A stretch of 55,549 bases of DNA from Bacteroides sp. (GCA_014801945.1 JAAVDF010000010.1:18541-74089), one strand, 5' to 3'; shown: positions 42,664 through 53,485, counted from the stretch's first letter. Notes: a model not told the origin generated them from the letters alone. Numbers and translations are program-made.

Positions 42664-43086
42664 GTGAAAATTCTGATCATAAACGGGCCGAACCTCAATC
42701 TTCTCGGCACGCGCGAGCCGGAGATCTACGGATCGCGTACATTCGAATCGTATCTTCAGGAGCTCCGTGAGATGATTGACGGAGATGAGATCGAGTATCT
42801 GCAGTCCAACCATGAAGGTGACATCATCGATTTCCTCCACAATACCGATGCGGACGGTGTGATCCTCAATGCCGGAGCATACACCCATACCTCTCTCGCC
42901 ATAGCTGATGCAATCGCCGGAATCTCCACTCCCGTCATCGAAGTCCACATTTCCAACACCGCCTCGCGTGAGGCCATCCGTCACACGTCGCTCATCGCTC
43001 CGGTGTGTCGCGGAACAATCACGGGCTTCGGCCTTAATTCATATTTCCTCGCCGCACAGGCATTCATAATGGGCCATGTCAGATAA
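42664..43086 (+). CDS. aroQ: Type II 3-dehydroquinate dehydratase
   Basis: Protein of 140 residues, third step of the shikimate pathway. The start is GTG at 42664 (MKILIINGPNLNLLGTREPEIYG). Catalytic elements of the dodecameric type II enzyme are visible: the arginine-tyrosine loop (GTREPEIYG), the asparagine in LNAGAYTHTSLAIADAI, and EVHISNTASREAIRHTS with the catalytic histidine region. The O-methyltransferase gene starts 11 bases before its end, so translation is coupled. Confidence 0.95.
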   Translation: MKILIINGPNLNLLGTREPEIYGSRTFESYLQELREMIDGDEIEYLQSNHEGDIIDFLHNTDADGVILNAGAYTHTSLAIADAIAGISTPVIEVHISNTASREAIRHTSLIAPVCRGTITGFGLNSYFLAAQAFIMGHVR

Positions 43087-43711
43087 TCTCGACGAATATA
43101 TTCTGACCCATATCAGTGCCGAACCCGAACATCTGCGGCAGCTCTACCGTCGGACTCACCTTCGTCACCTCTATCCCCGCATGTGTTCCGGTCATCTGCA
43201 GGGGAGACTGCTCGCCATGCTCTCGGCTATGGTGAATCCGCAGCGTGTGCTCGAACTCGGTGCATATACGGGCTATTCCGCCCTCTGTCTGGCCGAAGGG
43301 CTTGCTGAGGATGGCCGTCTCCACACCATTGAGGTTGACGATGAGATGGAGGATGAGTTACTGGAACTATTCGCCTCAGCTCCCGGCGGTGATCGCATAA
43401 CACTGCATATCGGTGATGCCGAGGAGCTTATCGGTCAGATTGATGAAATCTGGGATCTTGTGTATATCGATGCTAACAAGCGTCGTTACGTCGAATATCT
43501 CGATCTCGTGCTTCCGCGCCTGAAGTCCGGAGGATTCATAATAGCGGATAATACTCTCTGGGACGGTAAAGTGACCGATACGGTCAGAAATCATGATGCA
43601 CAGACCGTGGCCCTTGACCGATTCAATCAATACGTGGCCTCGCGTGATGATCTTGAAACCGTGATCTTACCTCTGCGCGACGGTCTGACCCTTATGCGAA
43701 AGAAGTGTTGA
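43076..43711 (+). CDS. O-methyltransferase (catechol-OMT-like family 3)
   Basis: Protein of 211 residues of the SAM-dependent O-methyltransferase family 3. SAM-binding motif I is LELGAYTGYSALCLAEGL, the acidic residue of motif II follows in HTIEVDDEM, and the metal/catalytic segment is VYIDANKRRYVEYLDLVLPRL then GGFIIADNTLWDGKVTD. The length is typical. It overlaps aroQ by 11 bases and ends the run that began at 38579. Substrate unknown; family members act on small catechols or cofactors. Confidence 0.93.
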   Translation: MSDNLDEYILTHISAEPEHLRQLYRRTHLRHLYPRMCSGHLQGRLLAMLSAMVNPQRVLELGAYTGYSALCLAEGLAEDGRLHTIEVDDEMEDELLELFASAPGGDRITLHIGDAEELIGQIDEIWDLVYIDANKRRYVEYLDLVLPRLKSGGFIIADNTLWDGKVTDTVRNHDAQTVALDRFNQYVASRDDLETVILPLRDGLTLMRKKC

Positions 43712-43774
43712 AGCCTTTTCGTTGACTTGTTGAACCTAATTATTAGTATCTGATACGATTTTATTAGTGATAAA

Positions 43775-43806
43775 TTTGCACGGTAAACAATGAAATTGTA
43801 AATTTG
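43775..43806 (+). promoter_or_regulatory. Promoter of the outer-membrane barrel gene
   Basis: TTTG (43775-43778), 20 bases, TAAATTTG (43799-43806). The -33 TTTG is itself part of a second TAAATTTG octamer (43771-43778). Start of transcription is predicted near 43810. Confidence 0.85.
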
Positions 43807-43849
43807 CGAACGAAAAACTAAGTGTCGGTGCGTTTTTCGTTCGCAAATT
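43801..43849. repeat. 18-bp perfect inverted repeat over the promoter start region
   Basis: AATTTGCGAACGAAAAAC (43801-43818) and its reverse complement (43832-43849), 13 bases apart. It overlaps the -7 box and the predicted transcript start, so it is either an operator or a 5'-end hairpin. Confidence 0.95.
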
Positions 43850-43931
43850 ATCATTATCACGTTTAACTATAGAGATTTGAAATTGAGCATGTCCGGCGGT
43901 TCAATCATCAGTCTCTCTCAAATTTATCCCT

Positions 43932-46853
43932 ATGGCCATGAAATTACTGTTGAGATCCCTTCTCTTCCTATTTCTGTCATGCTCCCAAGTCTTTATGGTA
44001 TCGGCAGAGGAAACACCTCTGTTCATTTCCGGCCGAGTAAAGGATGCGGTCACAAAGCTTGATCTTACGGACGCTTATATCTGTCTCTATGATGCCGACG
44101 GAAAGCTTACGGACTCCATTCAGGCCAACAGAGGTAAAGCAGTCCGTGATGGAGAGATTATAGATCTCTCTTTCTTCAGTTTTCCGGTCTCACGTAATGA
44201 CTCTACTTACGTGTTCGATGTGGTCTGTTCCGGCTATAAGACTCAGACCATAACGTACAGTGTCGAGAGGGTAGGTAAGCGTGAAACGGATCGTCAGATG
44301 CCGCTGATCCTTATGGAAAGAGCCCCCCGTCAGCTTGGCGAAGTGACTGTGACAGCTTCCAAGATAAAGTTTTATAATAAGGGTGATACAATTGTCTATA
44401 ATGCCGATGCCTTTCAGCTCGCTGAAGGTTCGATGCTCGATGCGCTCATCGCGCAGTTACCCGGTGTGGAGCTTAACGATGACGGACAGATAAAGGTCAA
44501 CGGAAAATTCGTGGAGTCGCTTCTGCTCAACGGCAAGCAGTTTCTCGATGGCAACAACCAGCTGATGCTTGAGAATATCGGGGCTTATACGGTTAAGAAT
44601 ATTGAGGTGTATGAAGGACAGACCGAGCTTGAAAAATGGCAGGACGATCCGAATTCGGAGAAGCATCTCACGATGGATGTGAAGTTGAAGCGCGAGTATA
44701 ACCGTGGGATCATCCTTAACGCACAGGGTGGTTTCGGAACCAAGGACCGCTACAGCGGACGTCTGTTCAGTTCACTGTTCACCCCGACGACCGAACTTAC
44801 GCTCATAGCCAATATCAATAATCTTAACGACACACGTAAGCCCGGCAAGAACGATACGTGGACACCCGAACGTATGCCTTCAGGAACACGGACATACAAG
44901 ATGGCTACTTTCAACTACCGTCATCAGAACGTGACGGAGACGAAACAGTTCAACGGCTATGCGACAGTGGAGGAGACGTCAAGCAACGACCTCTCGACCA
45001 CCGCCCGTACAAACTTCCTCACGGGAGGCAACACTTATGACAACGCTTTCAGCCGCAATCATAGCCGTAAGCTCCTGCTTGACACCCGTAACTACCTCAA
45101 TTTTCACAGCGAACGTTTCTGGGGAGGGGGCATGTGGGTAGCACGTCATGCACGCCGCGACAATAATAGCTCGGATATATCCGCAACCTTCAATCAGGAG
45201 CAGACCGACATCACCTCCAAGGCTCTTGAGGCTCTCTACAGTGATGCCTCGCCCGAAAGGCTCGATGCGATAATCAACCGTGCCATAACCCGCAGTGACG
45301 GAAGCCGCCGGGAAACAGAGTTTCAGGCTTTCCCGCATCTGGAGTACAAGATACCGAGATCCCGTGACCGGCTCATTATGGAGCTTGGCATGAAATACAA
45401 GGATGAGAAGGAGGAACGCTGGCGTGACTATAACATCAACTACGGTTCAGATCCTGTGCCGGCAGTCACGCGCCGCCAATATTTCGATGATTCGCCCAAC
45501 CGTAGCCTTACGCTTGATGCCAGTGTTGGCTATGCCACAAATTTTCGTTTCGGTAAGGCCTCAGTTTCGTTCAGTTGTGACTATCAGTATCGCTTCGTCA
45601 ACCATGACAAGGATTCCTACATGTATGCACTCGATGCACTTGCCGATATGGGTATCTATGGTACTTTGCCCGGTAACTATCTTGATTCGTTTGATCCGTC
45701 CAACAGTTATACCTCACGGGAGATCAGCAATCGTCATACCATCAGCCCGCGCATTATGTTCCACATGTATTCCTATAATTCGATGCTGACCGTACATCTC
45801 TCTCCGGATCTTGGCCTGCTTCACCAGCATTTTGATTATTGGCGTGCCAACCGGTCGTATCTTGTCAGCCGTAACTCCTTCCTTGCCACGGTGAAAAACT
45901 ATCGGGCTAAGGTTGAATATCGTTTCGGTCGGGTAGAAGAAGGCAAACGCGTACGATACAGCAATACCCTCACCTATGACTACACAGTAGATACCAAGAC
46001 TCCGGATCTCGTCCACATGGTCGATGTGGTGAATGATGCTGATCCTCTTAACATTGCTCTGGGAAATCCTGATCTTAAAAATTCCTACATTCAGACTCAT
46101 TCATTGAGCTGGAATTACATATCGTCGGCAAAGCCACTCAACAATACTCTGCGTCTCAACTACTCCACTACGGCTGACGCACTTGTCCGAGGATACACAT
46201 ACGACACTTCGACAGGTATCCGCCGTAACCGCACGTATAATCTCGACGGTAACAATTCGTTAGGAGCAAGTAATACATTCAACCTGCAGTTCGGTCCGAA
46301 GCAGCAGTTCTCTCTCAGCTCCAGCACTGACGGCACGGTCATGAACTATGCTGATATGATCGGCGTGAATCGTGAAGAGCCTGAGAAATCCTCCGTCCGC
46401 TCTACCAATCTATCCGAGAGGCTTAAACTGGACTGGCAGATAGGCAAGCAGCAGATAGGACTGAATGTCAGCGTGACCAACCGCCACACTACATCGTCGC
46501 GCGAGGATTTCAACTCGATCAACGCCAACCATTATAATTACGGTATCCTCGGTCAGTTCCGTCTGCCCGGCGGCTTCGGCCTCAACACTGATTTCACCCT
46601 CTACACCCGCCGTGGCTACGGAGTGAAGCAGCTCGACACCACCGATGCTATCTGGAATCTGCGTCTGACCTATACTCCTAAGGGTGGTCATTGGGTGTTC
46701 ATGGTGGATGGCTTCGATATGTTGCATCAATTGTCAAACGTCAACTATGCCGTCAGTGCATCCGGACGTACGGTGACATATACCAATGCCCTTCCACGTT
46801 ATATTCTATGCTCCGTGCAGTATCGCCTCAACATCCAGCCTAAACGACGGTAA
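43932..46853 (+). CDS. TonB-dependent-receptor-like outer-membrane barrel protein
   Basis: Protein of 973 residues with a signal peptide (LLLRSLLFLFLSCSQVFMVSA). Residues about 28-130 resemble a carboxypeptidase-regulatory-like beta domain (LFISGRVKDAVTKLDLTDAYI). A plug-like region follows (VTVTASKIKFYNKGDTIVYNADAFQL, LLNGKQFLDGNNQLMLENIG), then a long beta barrel with many aromatic strands and a basic end (YRLNIQPKRR). This is the CarboxypepD-reg/plug/outer-membrane beta-barrel type seen in Bacteroidetes, not SusC, and no SusD follows. The ligand is unknown. It is monocistronic with a leader of about 120 bases. Confidence 0.9.
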   Translation: MAMKLLLRSLLFLFLSCSQVFMVSAEETPLFISGRVKDAVTKLDLTDAYICLYDADGKLTDSIQANRGKAVRDGEIIDLSFFSFPVSRNDSTYVFDVVCSGYKTQTITYSVERVGKRETDRQMPLILMERAPRQLGEVTVTASKIKFYNKGDTIVYNADAFQLAEGSMLDALIAQLPGVELNDDGQIKVNGKFVESLLLNGKQFLDGNNQLMLENIGAYTVKNIEVYEGQTELEKWQDDPNSEKHLTMDVKLKREYNRGIILNAQGGFGTKDRYSGRLFSSLFTPTTELTLIANINNLNDTRKPGKNDTWTPERMPSGTRTYKMATFNYRHQNVTETKQFNGYATVEETSSNDLSTTARTNFLTGGNTYDNAFSRNHSRKLLLDTRNYLNFHSERFWGGGMWVARHARRDNNSSDISATFNQEQTDITSKALEALYSDASPERLDAIINRAITRSDGSRRETEFQAFPHLEYKIPRSRDRLIMELGMKYKDEKEERWRDYNINYGSDPVPAVTRRQYFDDSPNRSLTLDASVGYATNFRFGKASVSFSCDYQYRFVNHDKDSYMYALDALADMGIYGTLPGNYLDSFDPSNSYTSREISNRHTISPRIMFHMYSYNSMLTVHLSPDLGLLHQHFDYWRANRSYLVSRNSFLATVKNYRAKVEYRFGRVEEGKRVRYSNTLTYDYTVDTKTPDLVHMVDVVNDADPLNIALGNPDLKNSYIQTHSLSWNYISSAKPLNNTLRLNYSTTADALVRGYTYDTSTGIRRNRTYNLDGNNSLGASNTFNLQFGPKQQFSLSSSTDGTVMNYADMIGVNREEPEKSSVRSTNLSERLKLDWQIGKQQIGLNVSVTNRHTTSSREDFNSINANHYNYGILGQFRLPGGFGLNTDFTLYTRRGYGVKQLDTTDAIWNLRLTYTPKGGHWVFMVDGFDMLHQLSNVNYAVSASGRTVTYTNALPRYILCSVQYRLNIQPKRR

Positions 46854-46901
46854 AGACGACATTCAGTCCCTGCACGGAAATCGTACGATGCTGCAAAACT
46901 G

Positions 46902-46944
46902 CTACGGCTGTGGGATCTGCGTAAGCGCAGCCCCACAGCCGTAG
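46902..46944. terminator. Long hairpin between barrel gene and ribF
   Basis: CTACGGCTGTGGG (46902-46914) pairs with 46932-46944, and an inner CTGCG/CGCAG stem continues the structure. It lies between convergent genes and should stop transcription from both sides, although neither side has a long T run. Confidence 0.75.
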
Positions 46945-47015
46945 GTATAATAATTCTTTTAACACACTTTCGGGTGTATCTGATGACGATGCCAAGATTT
47001 ACGCGGCAGGTTCTG

Positions 47016-47942
47016 TCAGGATAGTATCTTGCGGGCTTTGGCCGCATCGCGTTCGAGCTGTTCGCGGAGCTTCTCGGTTGAGGCGAAGCGGCTTTCAGGA
47101 CGCAGGTATTTCATGAATTCAACCAAAATCTCCTCATCGTAGATGTAGCCGTTGTAGTCGAATATGTGCGCTTCGACGGAGATTTCTCCTCGGCCGTCAG
47201 GCTCGGCTACCGTAGGGCGGAAACCGATGTTGACCATGGCTGCACGCCTGATACCGTCAGGCGTGGTTATGTAGGCGGCGTAGGCCCCCGGTTTAGGCAG
47301 CAATGTCTCCTTGGAGTTAGGGTTGACATTGGCTGTCGGGAAGCCGATGGTGCGTCCGAGACGCTGACCTTTCACCACCATACCGCGTATGGCGTAGGGA
47401 TGGCCGAGAGCTTCAGCGGCTTTCTCCGGTTGGCCTGACTGAAGATGCTTTCTGATAACGGACGAGCTGACCGGTGAACCTGCCCCACGGTATTCAGGAG
47501 CCGGGATGACCTCCACACCTATTTCATCACCGATCTTGCGGTATTCTTCAAGGGTTTGCGGCCGGTCGTGACCGAAACGGTTGTTGAAACCGAGCACAAG
47601 GGTGTCGATTCCGTATGATTTGTGGAGCATCGAGAGGAATTCGCGGGCACTCTTGTAGCGCAGCTTGTCATTGAACGTAAGGATTATTATATCCTCAGCT
47701 CCGGCTGCTCCGAGAAGACGCAGACGTTCCTCAAGAGAGGTCAGGAGACCCGGCGCCTCAAGAGGACGAACCACAGAAAGCGGATGCTGCGAAAAAGTTA
47801 TTACGGCCGGGGTGAGCCTGCGGCTTCCGGCTTCGAGACGCAGGTAGTCAATAAGAAACTTATGTCCGGCATGGACACCGTCATACATTCCGACGGCTGC
47901 TATGCGTCGCCTCGATGTGTCGCTCTTCGTGATTATTCTCAT
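47016..47942 (-). CDS. ribF: Bifunctional riboflavin kinase/FAD synthetase
   Basis: Protein of 308 residues, the usual RibF length, converting riboflavin to FMN and then FAD. The N-terminal adenylyltransferase part shows GMYDGVHAGHKFLIDYL with the HxGH nucleotide motif, and VLGFNNRFGHDRPQTLEEY. The C-terminal kinase domain has GRTIGFPTANVNPN and a late conserved acidic helix (YDEEILVEFMKYLRPESRF). The HAD phosphatase is 80 bases upstream on the same strand. It is separate from ribB (33697) but completes the same vitamin supply. Confidence 0.95.
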   Translation of the reverse strand: MRIITKSDTSRRRIAAVGMYDGVHAGHKFLIDYLRLEAGSRRLTPAVITFSQHPLSVVRPLEAPGLLTSLEERLRLLGAAGAEDIIILTFNDKLRYKSAREFLSMLHKSYGIDTLVLGFNNRFGHDRPQTLEEYRKIGDEIGVEVIPAPEYRGAGSPVSSSVIRKHLQSGQPEKAAEALGHPYAIRGMVVKGQRLGRTIGFPTANVNPNSKETLLPKPGAYAAYITTPDGIRRAAMVNIGFRPTVAEPDGRGEISVEAHIFDYNGYIYDEEILVEFMKYLRPESRFASTEKLREQLERDAAKARKILS

Positions 47943-48022
47943 TAGTGCTTGTTTGGATAATTCTTATTGATTAACACCCGGTGGGGTAGAGGAGTTTATT
48001 TCTTACTATGACAATCTGCTGA

Positions 48023-48643
48023 TTATGACACGTATTCTTTCAGAAGATCCGCAAATTCATCACCCGGTTTCACGAGCACGGCATTGAATCCGTAGGAACG
48101 TGCGGCATCAACGTTTGACTGCGAATCGTCAAAGAACAGTGTTTCCGAGGGGACGAGTCCTCCCTCACGTTCGGTATAGTCAAAGATCTCTTTGCCCGGT
48201 TTGCAGCATTTAGCCTCGTAGGAAGTGAAGATGCCGTCGAAATAGTCCGACATTTCAAGCCCTTCTTTACGGAACTCCTCGGCGATACGGCTGTCAAACA
48301 TTATAGGATTGGTGTTGGAGAGGAGACAGATCCGGTAGTTCTTGGTAAGTTCGCGGAGAGCCGCAAGACGATGGACGGGGATACCGACGAGAAATTCGAT
48401 GAAAGCATCGTCGATTTCCTTATCGGTCACGTCATCGCGCCCGATAAGCCCGCGTACCTCCCTGTGAAATTCATCAGGACCTATCTGTCCGGATTCGAGG
48501 GCGAGGAAAGCACCTTTCTGTCCGTAAACACCGAGGAAATCGTCGGCATCCTTCATGCCGAGTCGTTCGAACGCCCTGACGCAGCGGTCACGGTCAAGAT
48601 CCATGATCACGCCTCCGAGGTCGAAAAGCAGATTCTTTATCAT
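48023..48643 (-). CDS. HAD-family phosphatase
   Basis: Protein of 206 residues of the haloacid dehalogenase superfamily. Motif I is LFDLGGVIMDLD (nucleophile Asp and second Asp), motif II is ICLLSNTNP, motif III Lys lies in YEAKCCKPGKEIF, and motif IV is FFDDSQSNVDAA. The cap is helical and small, as in YihX-type alpha-D-glucose-1-phosphatase relatives. It might dephosphorylate a sugar phosphate or a flavin intermediate (ribF follows), but no substrate is fixed by sequence. Confidence 0.93.
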   Translation of the reverse strand: MIKNLLFDLGGVIMDLDRDRCVRAFERLGMKDADDFLGVYGQKGAFLALESGQIGPDEFHREVRGLIGRDDVTDKEIDDAFIEFLVGIPVHRLAALRELTKNYRICLLSNTNPIMFDSRIAEEFRKEGLEMSDYFDGIFTSYEAKCCKPGKEIFDYTEREGGLVPSETLFFDDSQSNVDAARSYGFNAVLVKPGDEFADLLKEYVS

Positions 48644-48709
48644 TGGATGATTGTATCAAAAATTCTATTAAGTGAGAGCAAAATTAAGAAAATATCCCCG
48701 AATTTTTTG

Positions 48710-48717
48710 TAAATTTG
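48710..48717 (+). promoter_or_regulatory. -7 box of the pyrG promoter
   Basis: TAAATTTG matches TAnnTTTG, 54 bases before the pyrG start. No -33 match lies at the standard distance, so the promoter call rests on this box and its position. Confidence 0.5.
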
Positions 48718-48746
48718 CGCCTTAATTATCATTGGCACGTCGTTGA

Positions 48747-50390
<1,644 letters not shown>

Positions 50391-50436
50391 ATAAAAAAAC
50401 GAATCAAAATAAAAAACTACCCAGCAAAACCGACTC

Positions 50437-52524
50437 ATGGATAAAAACTCCATCATCGGGCTCATATTGATGGGCCTCATCATCTTTGGTTTCACCTATC
50501 TTAACCGCCCCTCGGCTGAGGAGCTTGAGCGTCAGCGCATAGAGCGCGAGCAGATGCAGGCTCAGGAGGCCGCAAAAGCTTCCGACAACGGGGCACTGAA
50601 ATTCGATTCAATAACTTCAGCCGAAGTTGCTGCTATCAAGAGTACTGTACGCGAACTTGGAGTGACCGACACTGTGACCGGTGTATCGGTTCTCCATGTC
50701 GATAAGGTGGATCTCCGTCTCACCGCAGCCGGTGAGCTTGAGGGAACTGTCGATGCGGACGGCCGCGTTGTGCCTGTGGCTGATATCATCAACAACAATT
50801 CCGGTCTCCCTGTCACCGTCGGCATTCCCGCTACCACAAATCTCCGGAAAGCACTTGCTACCGTGGCGCGTTACCGTGGTTTCGCCCGCCATCTCACCGG
50901 CGACAGCACTACAGTCCGTCTGGAAAACAAGATGCTCTCGCTTGAGATCTCCAACAAGGGTGGTGTGATTTCGCGTGCGTCGCTCCGCGACTATGACAGC
51001 TATGACTCCACAAAGGTCATGCTTCTCTCTCCGGAGACAGATATGTACAGTTTCACCCTCACATCCGCAAATCAGCGGTTCGAGACACGCGAGTTCTATT
51101 TCACACCTGTGCAGGTCAACGACTCGACTGTGTTCATGAAGCTTGATCTCGGCGACGGTGCCGTATGGGGTATAAAATACACTCTTCCTGCCGACGGTTA
51201 TCTGGTCGATATCGACATCGTTCAGGAGGGTATGCAGTCCATCATTCCGTCATCGGTAGCCTCGATGGATTTCACATGGCATCAGAAGATGCGCCGCAAC
51301 GAGGCCGGCCGAGTGTTCGAGGAGCGTAACTCCGCGCTTTACTATATGTATCCTGACGGCGATGTGGATCATCTGAGCGAAAGCGGTGATGACGATGAGG
51401 AAATCAATCAGCGTCTCAAATGGATCAGCTGCAAGAATCAGTTCTTCTCGGCAGTGCTCATGGCCCGCACCAACTTCAGCAGCGGTGTCCTCACAAGCAG
51501 CGAGCTGAAGGATAACCCCGATTTCATCAAGGAAATGAAGCTCGACATGACCCTTGAATACACTGCATCGGCAGCCAATCCCGCTTCGTTTGTGATGTAT
51601 CTCGGTCCTAACTCCTATCCCGTCATGAGCTCTCTTGAAAAGGAGATCTTCCCGGAGGAGAATATGCACCTTACCAAGCTCATCCCCCTCGGATGGCCGA
51701 TCTTCCGCTGGATCAACACCCTCATCATCATTCCGGTGTTTACCCTCCTCGGCAGCTTTATCTCCAACTACGGTATCATTATCCTTATCCTCACCATCTT
51801 CATCAAGCTCATCCTCTTCCCCTTCACTTACAAGAGCCTGATGTCACAGGCGCGTATGCGTCTCCTCGCTCCTGAGATCAAAGCTATCAATGACAAGTAT
51901 CCCGGAAATGAGAATGCGATGAAGCGTCAGCAGGAAACCATGGCACTCTACTCGCGTGCAGGTGCAAATCCGCTTTCAGGCTGTCTGCCCATGTTGCTTC
52001 AGATGCCTATCCTTGTGGCTATGTTCTGGTTCTTCCCGTCGGCCATCGAGCTTCGCGGTGAATCTTTCCTCTGGGCCAAGGATCTTTCCGCTCCGGACGC
52101 CATCATCTCATGGAACACCAACATTCCCTTCATCTCAAGCACATTCGGCAATCATGTGAGCCTCTTCTGTCTTCTCATGACCATCACCAATATCATCTAT
52201 ACCAGAGTCACCATGCAGACTCAGAATTCATCGGGTATGCCGGGCATGAAGTGGATGATGTATCTGATGCCGGTTATGTTCCTCTTCATCTTCAACAACT
52301 ATGCCGCCGGTCTGAGCTACTATTATTTCCTCTCGCTCCTCATCACCATCATTCAGACCTACATCTTCCGTAAAGTCGTCTCTGAAGAGAAGATGCGTGC
52401 CAAGATGGCCGCAGCTGCCAAGAAACCCAAAAAGAAATCCGGTTTCATGGCCCGTCTTGAGGAAGCGCAGCGTAAGCAGCAGGCCATGCTCCGCGAACAG
52501 CAGAAGCGTCAGGGTCGCCGCTGA
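50437..52524 (+). CDS. yidC: Membrane protein insertase YidC
   Basis: Protein of 695 residues, longer than the E. coli form but usual for Bacteroidetes. It has one N-terminal membrane segment at about residues 4-22 (SIIGLILMGLIIFGFTYL), a large periplasmic beta domain up to about residue 400 (including VRLENKMLSLEISNKGGVISRA), and the conserved five-segment core (WINTLIIIPVFTLLGSFISN; FTYKSLMSQARMRLLAPEI; GCLPMLLQMPILVAMFWFFP). The C-terminal tail is basic and Ala/Lys/Gln-rich (AAAAKKPKKKSGFMARLEE), which may contact ribosomes. It inserts membrane proteins alone or with SecYEG. Confidence 0.97.
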   Translation: MDKNSIIGLILMGLIIFGFTYLNRPSAEELERQRIEREQMQAQEAAKASDNGALKFDSITSAEVAAIKSTVRELGVTDTVTGVSVLHVDKVDLRLTAAGELEGTVDADGRVVPVADIINNNSGLPVTVGIPATTNLRKALATVARYRGFARHLTGDSTTVRLENKMLSLEISNKGGVISRASLRDYDSYDSTKVMLLSPETDMYSFTLTSANQRFETREFYFTPVQVNDSTVFMKLDLGDGAVWGIKYTLPADGYLVDIDIVQEGMQSIIPSSVASMDFTWHQKMRRNEAGRVFEERNSALYYMYPDGDVDHLSESGDDDEEINQRLKWISCKNQFFSAVLMARTNFSSGVLTSSELKDNPDFIKEMKLDMTLEYTASAANPASFVMYLGPNSYPVMSSLEKEIFPEENMHLTKLIPLGWPIFRWINTLIIIPVFTLLGSFISNYGIIILILTIFIKLILFPFTYKSLMSQARMRLLAPEIKAINDKYPGNENAMKRQQETMALYSRAGANPLSGCLPMLLQMPILVAMFWFFPSAIELRGESFLWAKDLSAPDAIISWNTNIPFISSTFGNHVSLFCLLMTITNIIYTRVTMQTQNSSGMPGMKWMMYLMPVMFLFIFNNYAAGLSYYYFLSLLITIIQTYIFRKVVSEEKMRAKMAAAAKKPKKKSGFMARLEEAQRKQQAMLREQQKRQGRR

Positions 52525-52582
52525 TAAGCGCACTCGATATGTAAAAGAAAGTGGCGGATATCGGTATCCGTAACTTAAATAA

Positions 52583-52638
52583 AACTCCCCCTACCGGCAC
52601 TCAGTAGTTTTAAATATTCTCTGTCGGCAGGGGGAGTT
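52583..52638 (+). terminator. Terminator-like hairpin after yidC
   Basis: AACTCCCCCT (52583-52592) pairs with AGGGGGAGTT (52629-52638), with further partial pairing (CCG/CGG) inside and a loop of about 36 bases. A -7 box for purN directly follows. Confidence 0.6.
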
Positions 52639-52639
52639 C

Positions 52640-52647
52640 TATCTTTG
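52640..52647 (+). promoter_or_regulatory. -7 box of the purN promoter
   Basis: TATCTTTG matches TAnnTTTG and abuts the terminator hairpin; the -33 position falls in the hairpin loop with no clear TTTG. purN starts about 70 bases downstream. Confidence 0.5.
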
Positions 52648-52715
52648 GATTACTTGATGAATCAATCATTTCCATAACCTCTTATTATTGATCCATAAAC
52701 AGTGACATTATAATT

Positions 52716-53282
52716 ATGAGAAGGATTGCGATTTTTGCCTCTGGCAACGGTTCGAATGCTGAAAATATCATCCGATATTTCAACGAAGGTGATCATGGTG
52801 CGGTGGTGGCACTCGTGGTGTGTAACCGCCCCGGTGCGGGAGTGATCGGGCGTAGCGAGCGGTTGGGAGTTCCGGTGAGTGTGATGAGCGCGGCGGAGAT
52901 CAGGGATGCCGACCGCATGATGAAGGTTATGGACGAGTATGAGATCGACATTGTTGTCCTTGCGGGTTTTCTGTTGATGATACCTGCATTTCTCACGGAG
53001 CGTTATCATGACCGGATGGTCAATATCCATCCGTCGTTGTTGCCAAAGTTCGGCGGAAAGGGGATGTATGGGCGTCATGTCCATGAAGCGGTGGTTGCTG
53101 CCGGCGAAACCGAGACCGGTATCACAATCCATCTTGTCAGCGACGAGTGTGACGGCGGCCGTATAGTTTTTCAGGCGAGGGTAGGGCTAACGCCTGATGA
53201 CACTCCCGAAAGCGTGGAGCGTAAGATTCATGAACTCGAACGGGTGCATTTCCCGTGTGTGATAGAGGAAACATTCTGCTGA
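52716..53282 (+). CDS. purN: Phosphoribosylglycinamide formyltransferase
   Basis: Protein of 188 residues, folate-dependent GAR transformylase of purine synthesis. Motifs: IFASGNGSNAENIIRYF (phosphate of the ribosyl substrate), VLAGFLLMIPAFL, the catalytic Asn and His in VNIHPSLLPKFGGKGMYG, HEAVVAAGETETGITIH and the aspartate in VSDECDGG. The length is normal. It stands alone here, apart from other pur genes. Confidence 0.97.
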   Translation: MRRIAIFASGNGSNAENIIRYFNEGDHGAVVALVVCNRPGAGVIGRSERLGVPVSVMSAAEIRDADRMMKVMDEYEIDIVVLAGFLLMIPAFLTERYHDRMVNIHPSLLPKFGGKGMYGRHVHEAVVAAGETETGITIHLVSDECDGGRIVFQARVGLTPDDTPESVERKIHELERVHFPCVIEETFC

Positions 53283-53319
53283 TACTGATGACCTTCCCGA
53301 CCTGACCATAACCATGATT

Positions 53320-53350
53320 TTAACATAAGCGCAAGGGTCGCAAATGTTAA
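53320..53350. repeat. Inverted repeat TTAACAT...ATGTTAA
   Basis: TTAACAT-AA-GCG, a 7-base centre, then CGC-AA-ATGTTAA. The two nested arms are symmetrical around 53335. It may be a terminator of purN or an operator for the GH2 gene. Confidence 0.6.
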
Positions 53351-53453
53351 CTCACCGTGATTATTTACTTATAGGGGAGGTCTGATGTTATATAATACAC
53401 TTATACATAGTCATATAAACTTACCGCTCATTTACCCGTCAACATTACCCGAT

Positions 53454-53485
53454 ATTGTGGGGATTTCACATAATAAGTAATTTTG
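53454..53485 (+). promoter_or_regulatory. Candidate promoter of the GH2 gene (distal)
   Basis: ATTG (53454-53457), 20 bases, TAATTTTG (53478-53485). Boxes fit the consensus except the first T. The leader would be about 125 bases. Confidence 0.6.

Noticed and set aside
43801-43849. Intrinsic terminator of the aroQ/O-methyltransferase run
   Set aside because: The palindrome is followed by no T run and overlaps a perfect promoter; an operator or leader hairpin is more likely, although termination is not excluded.
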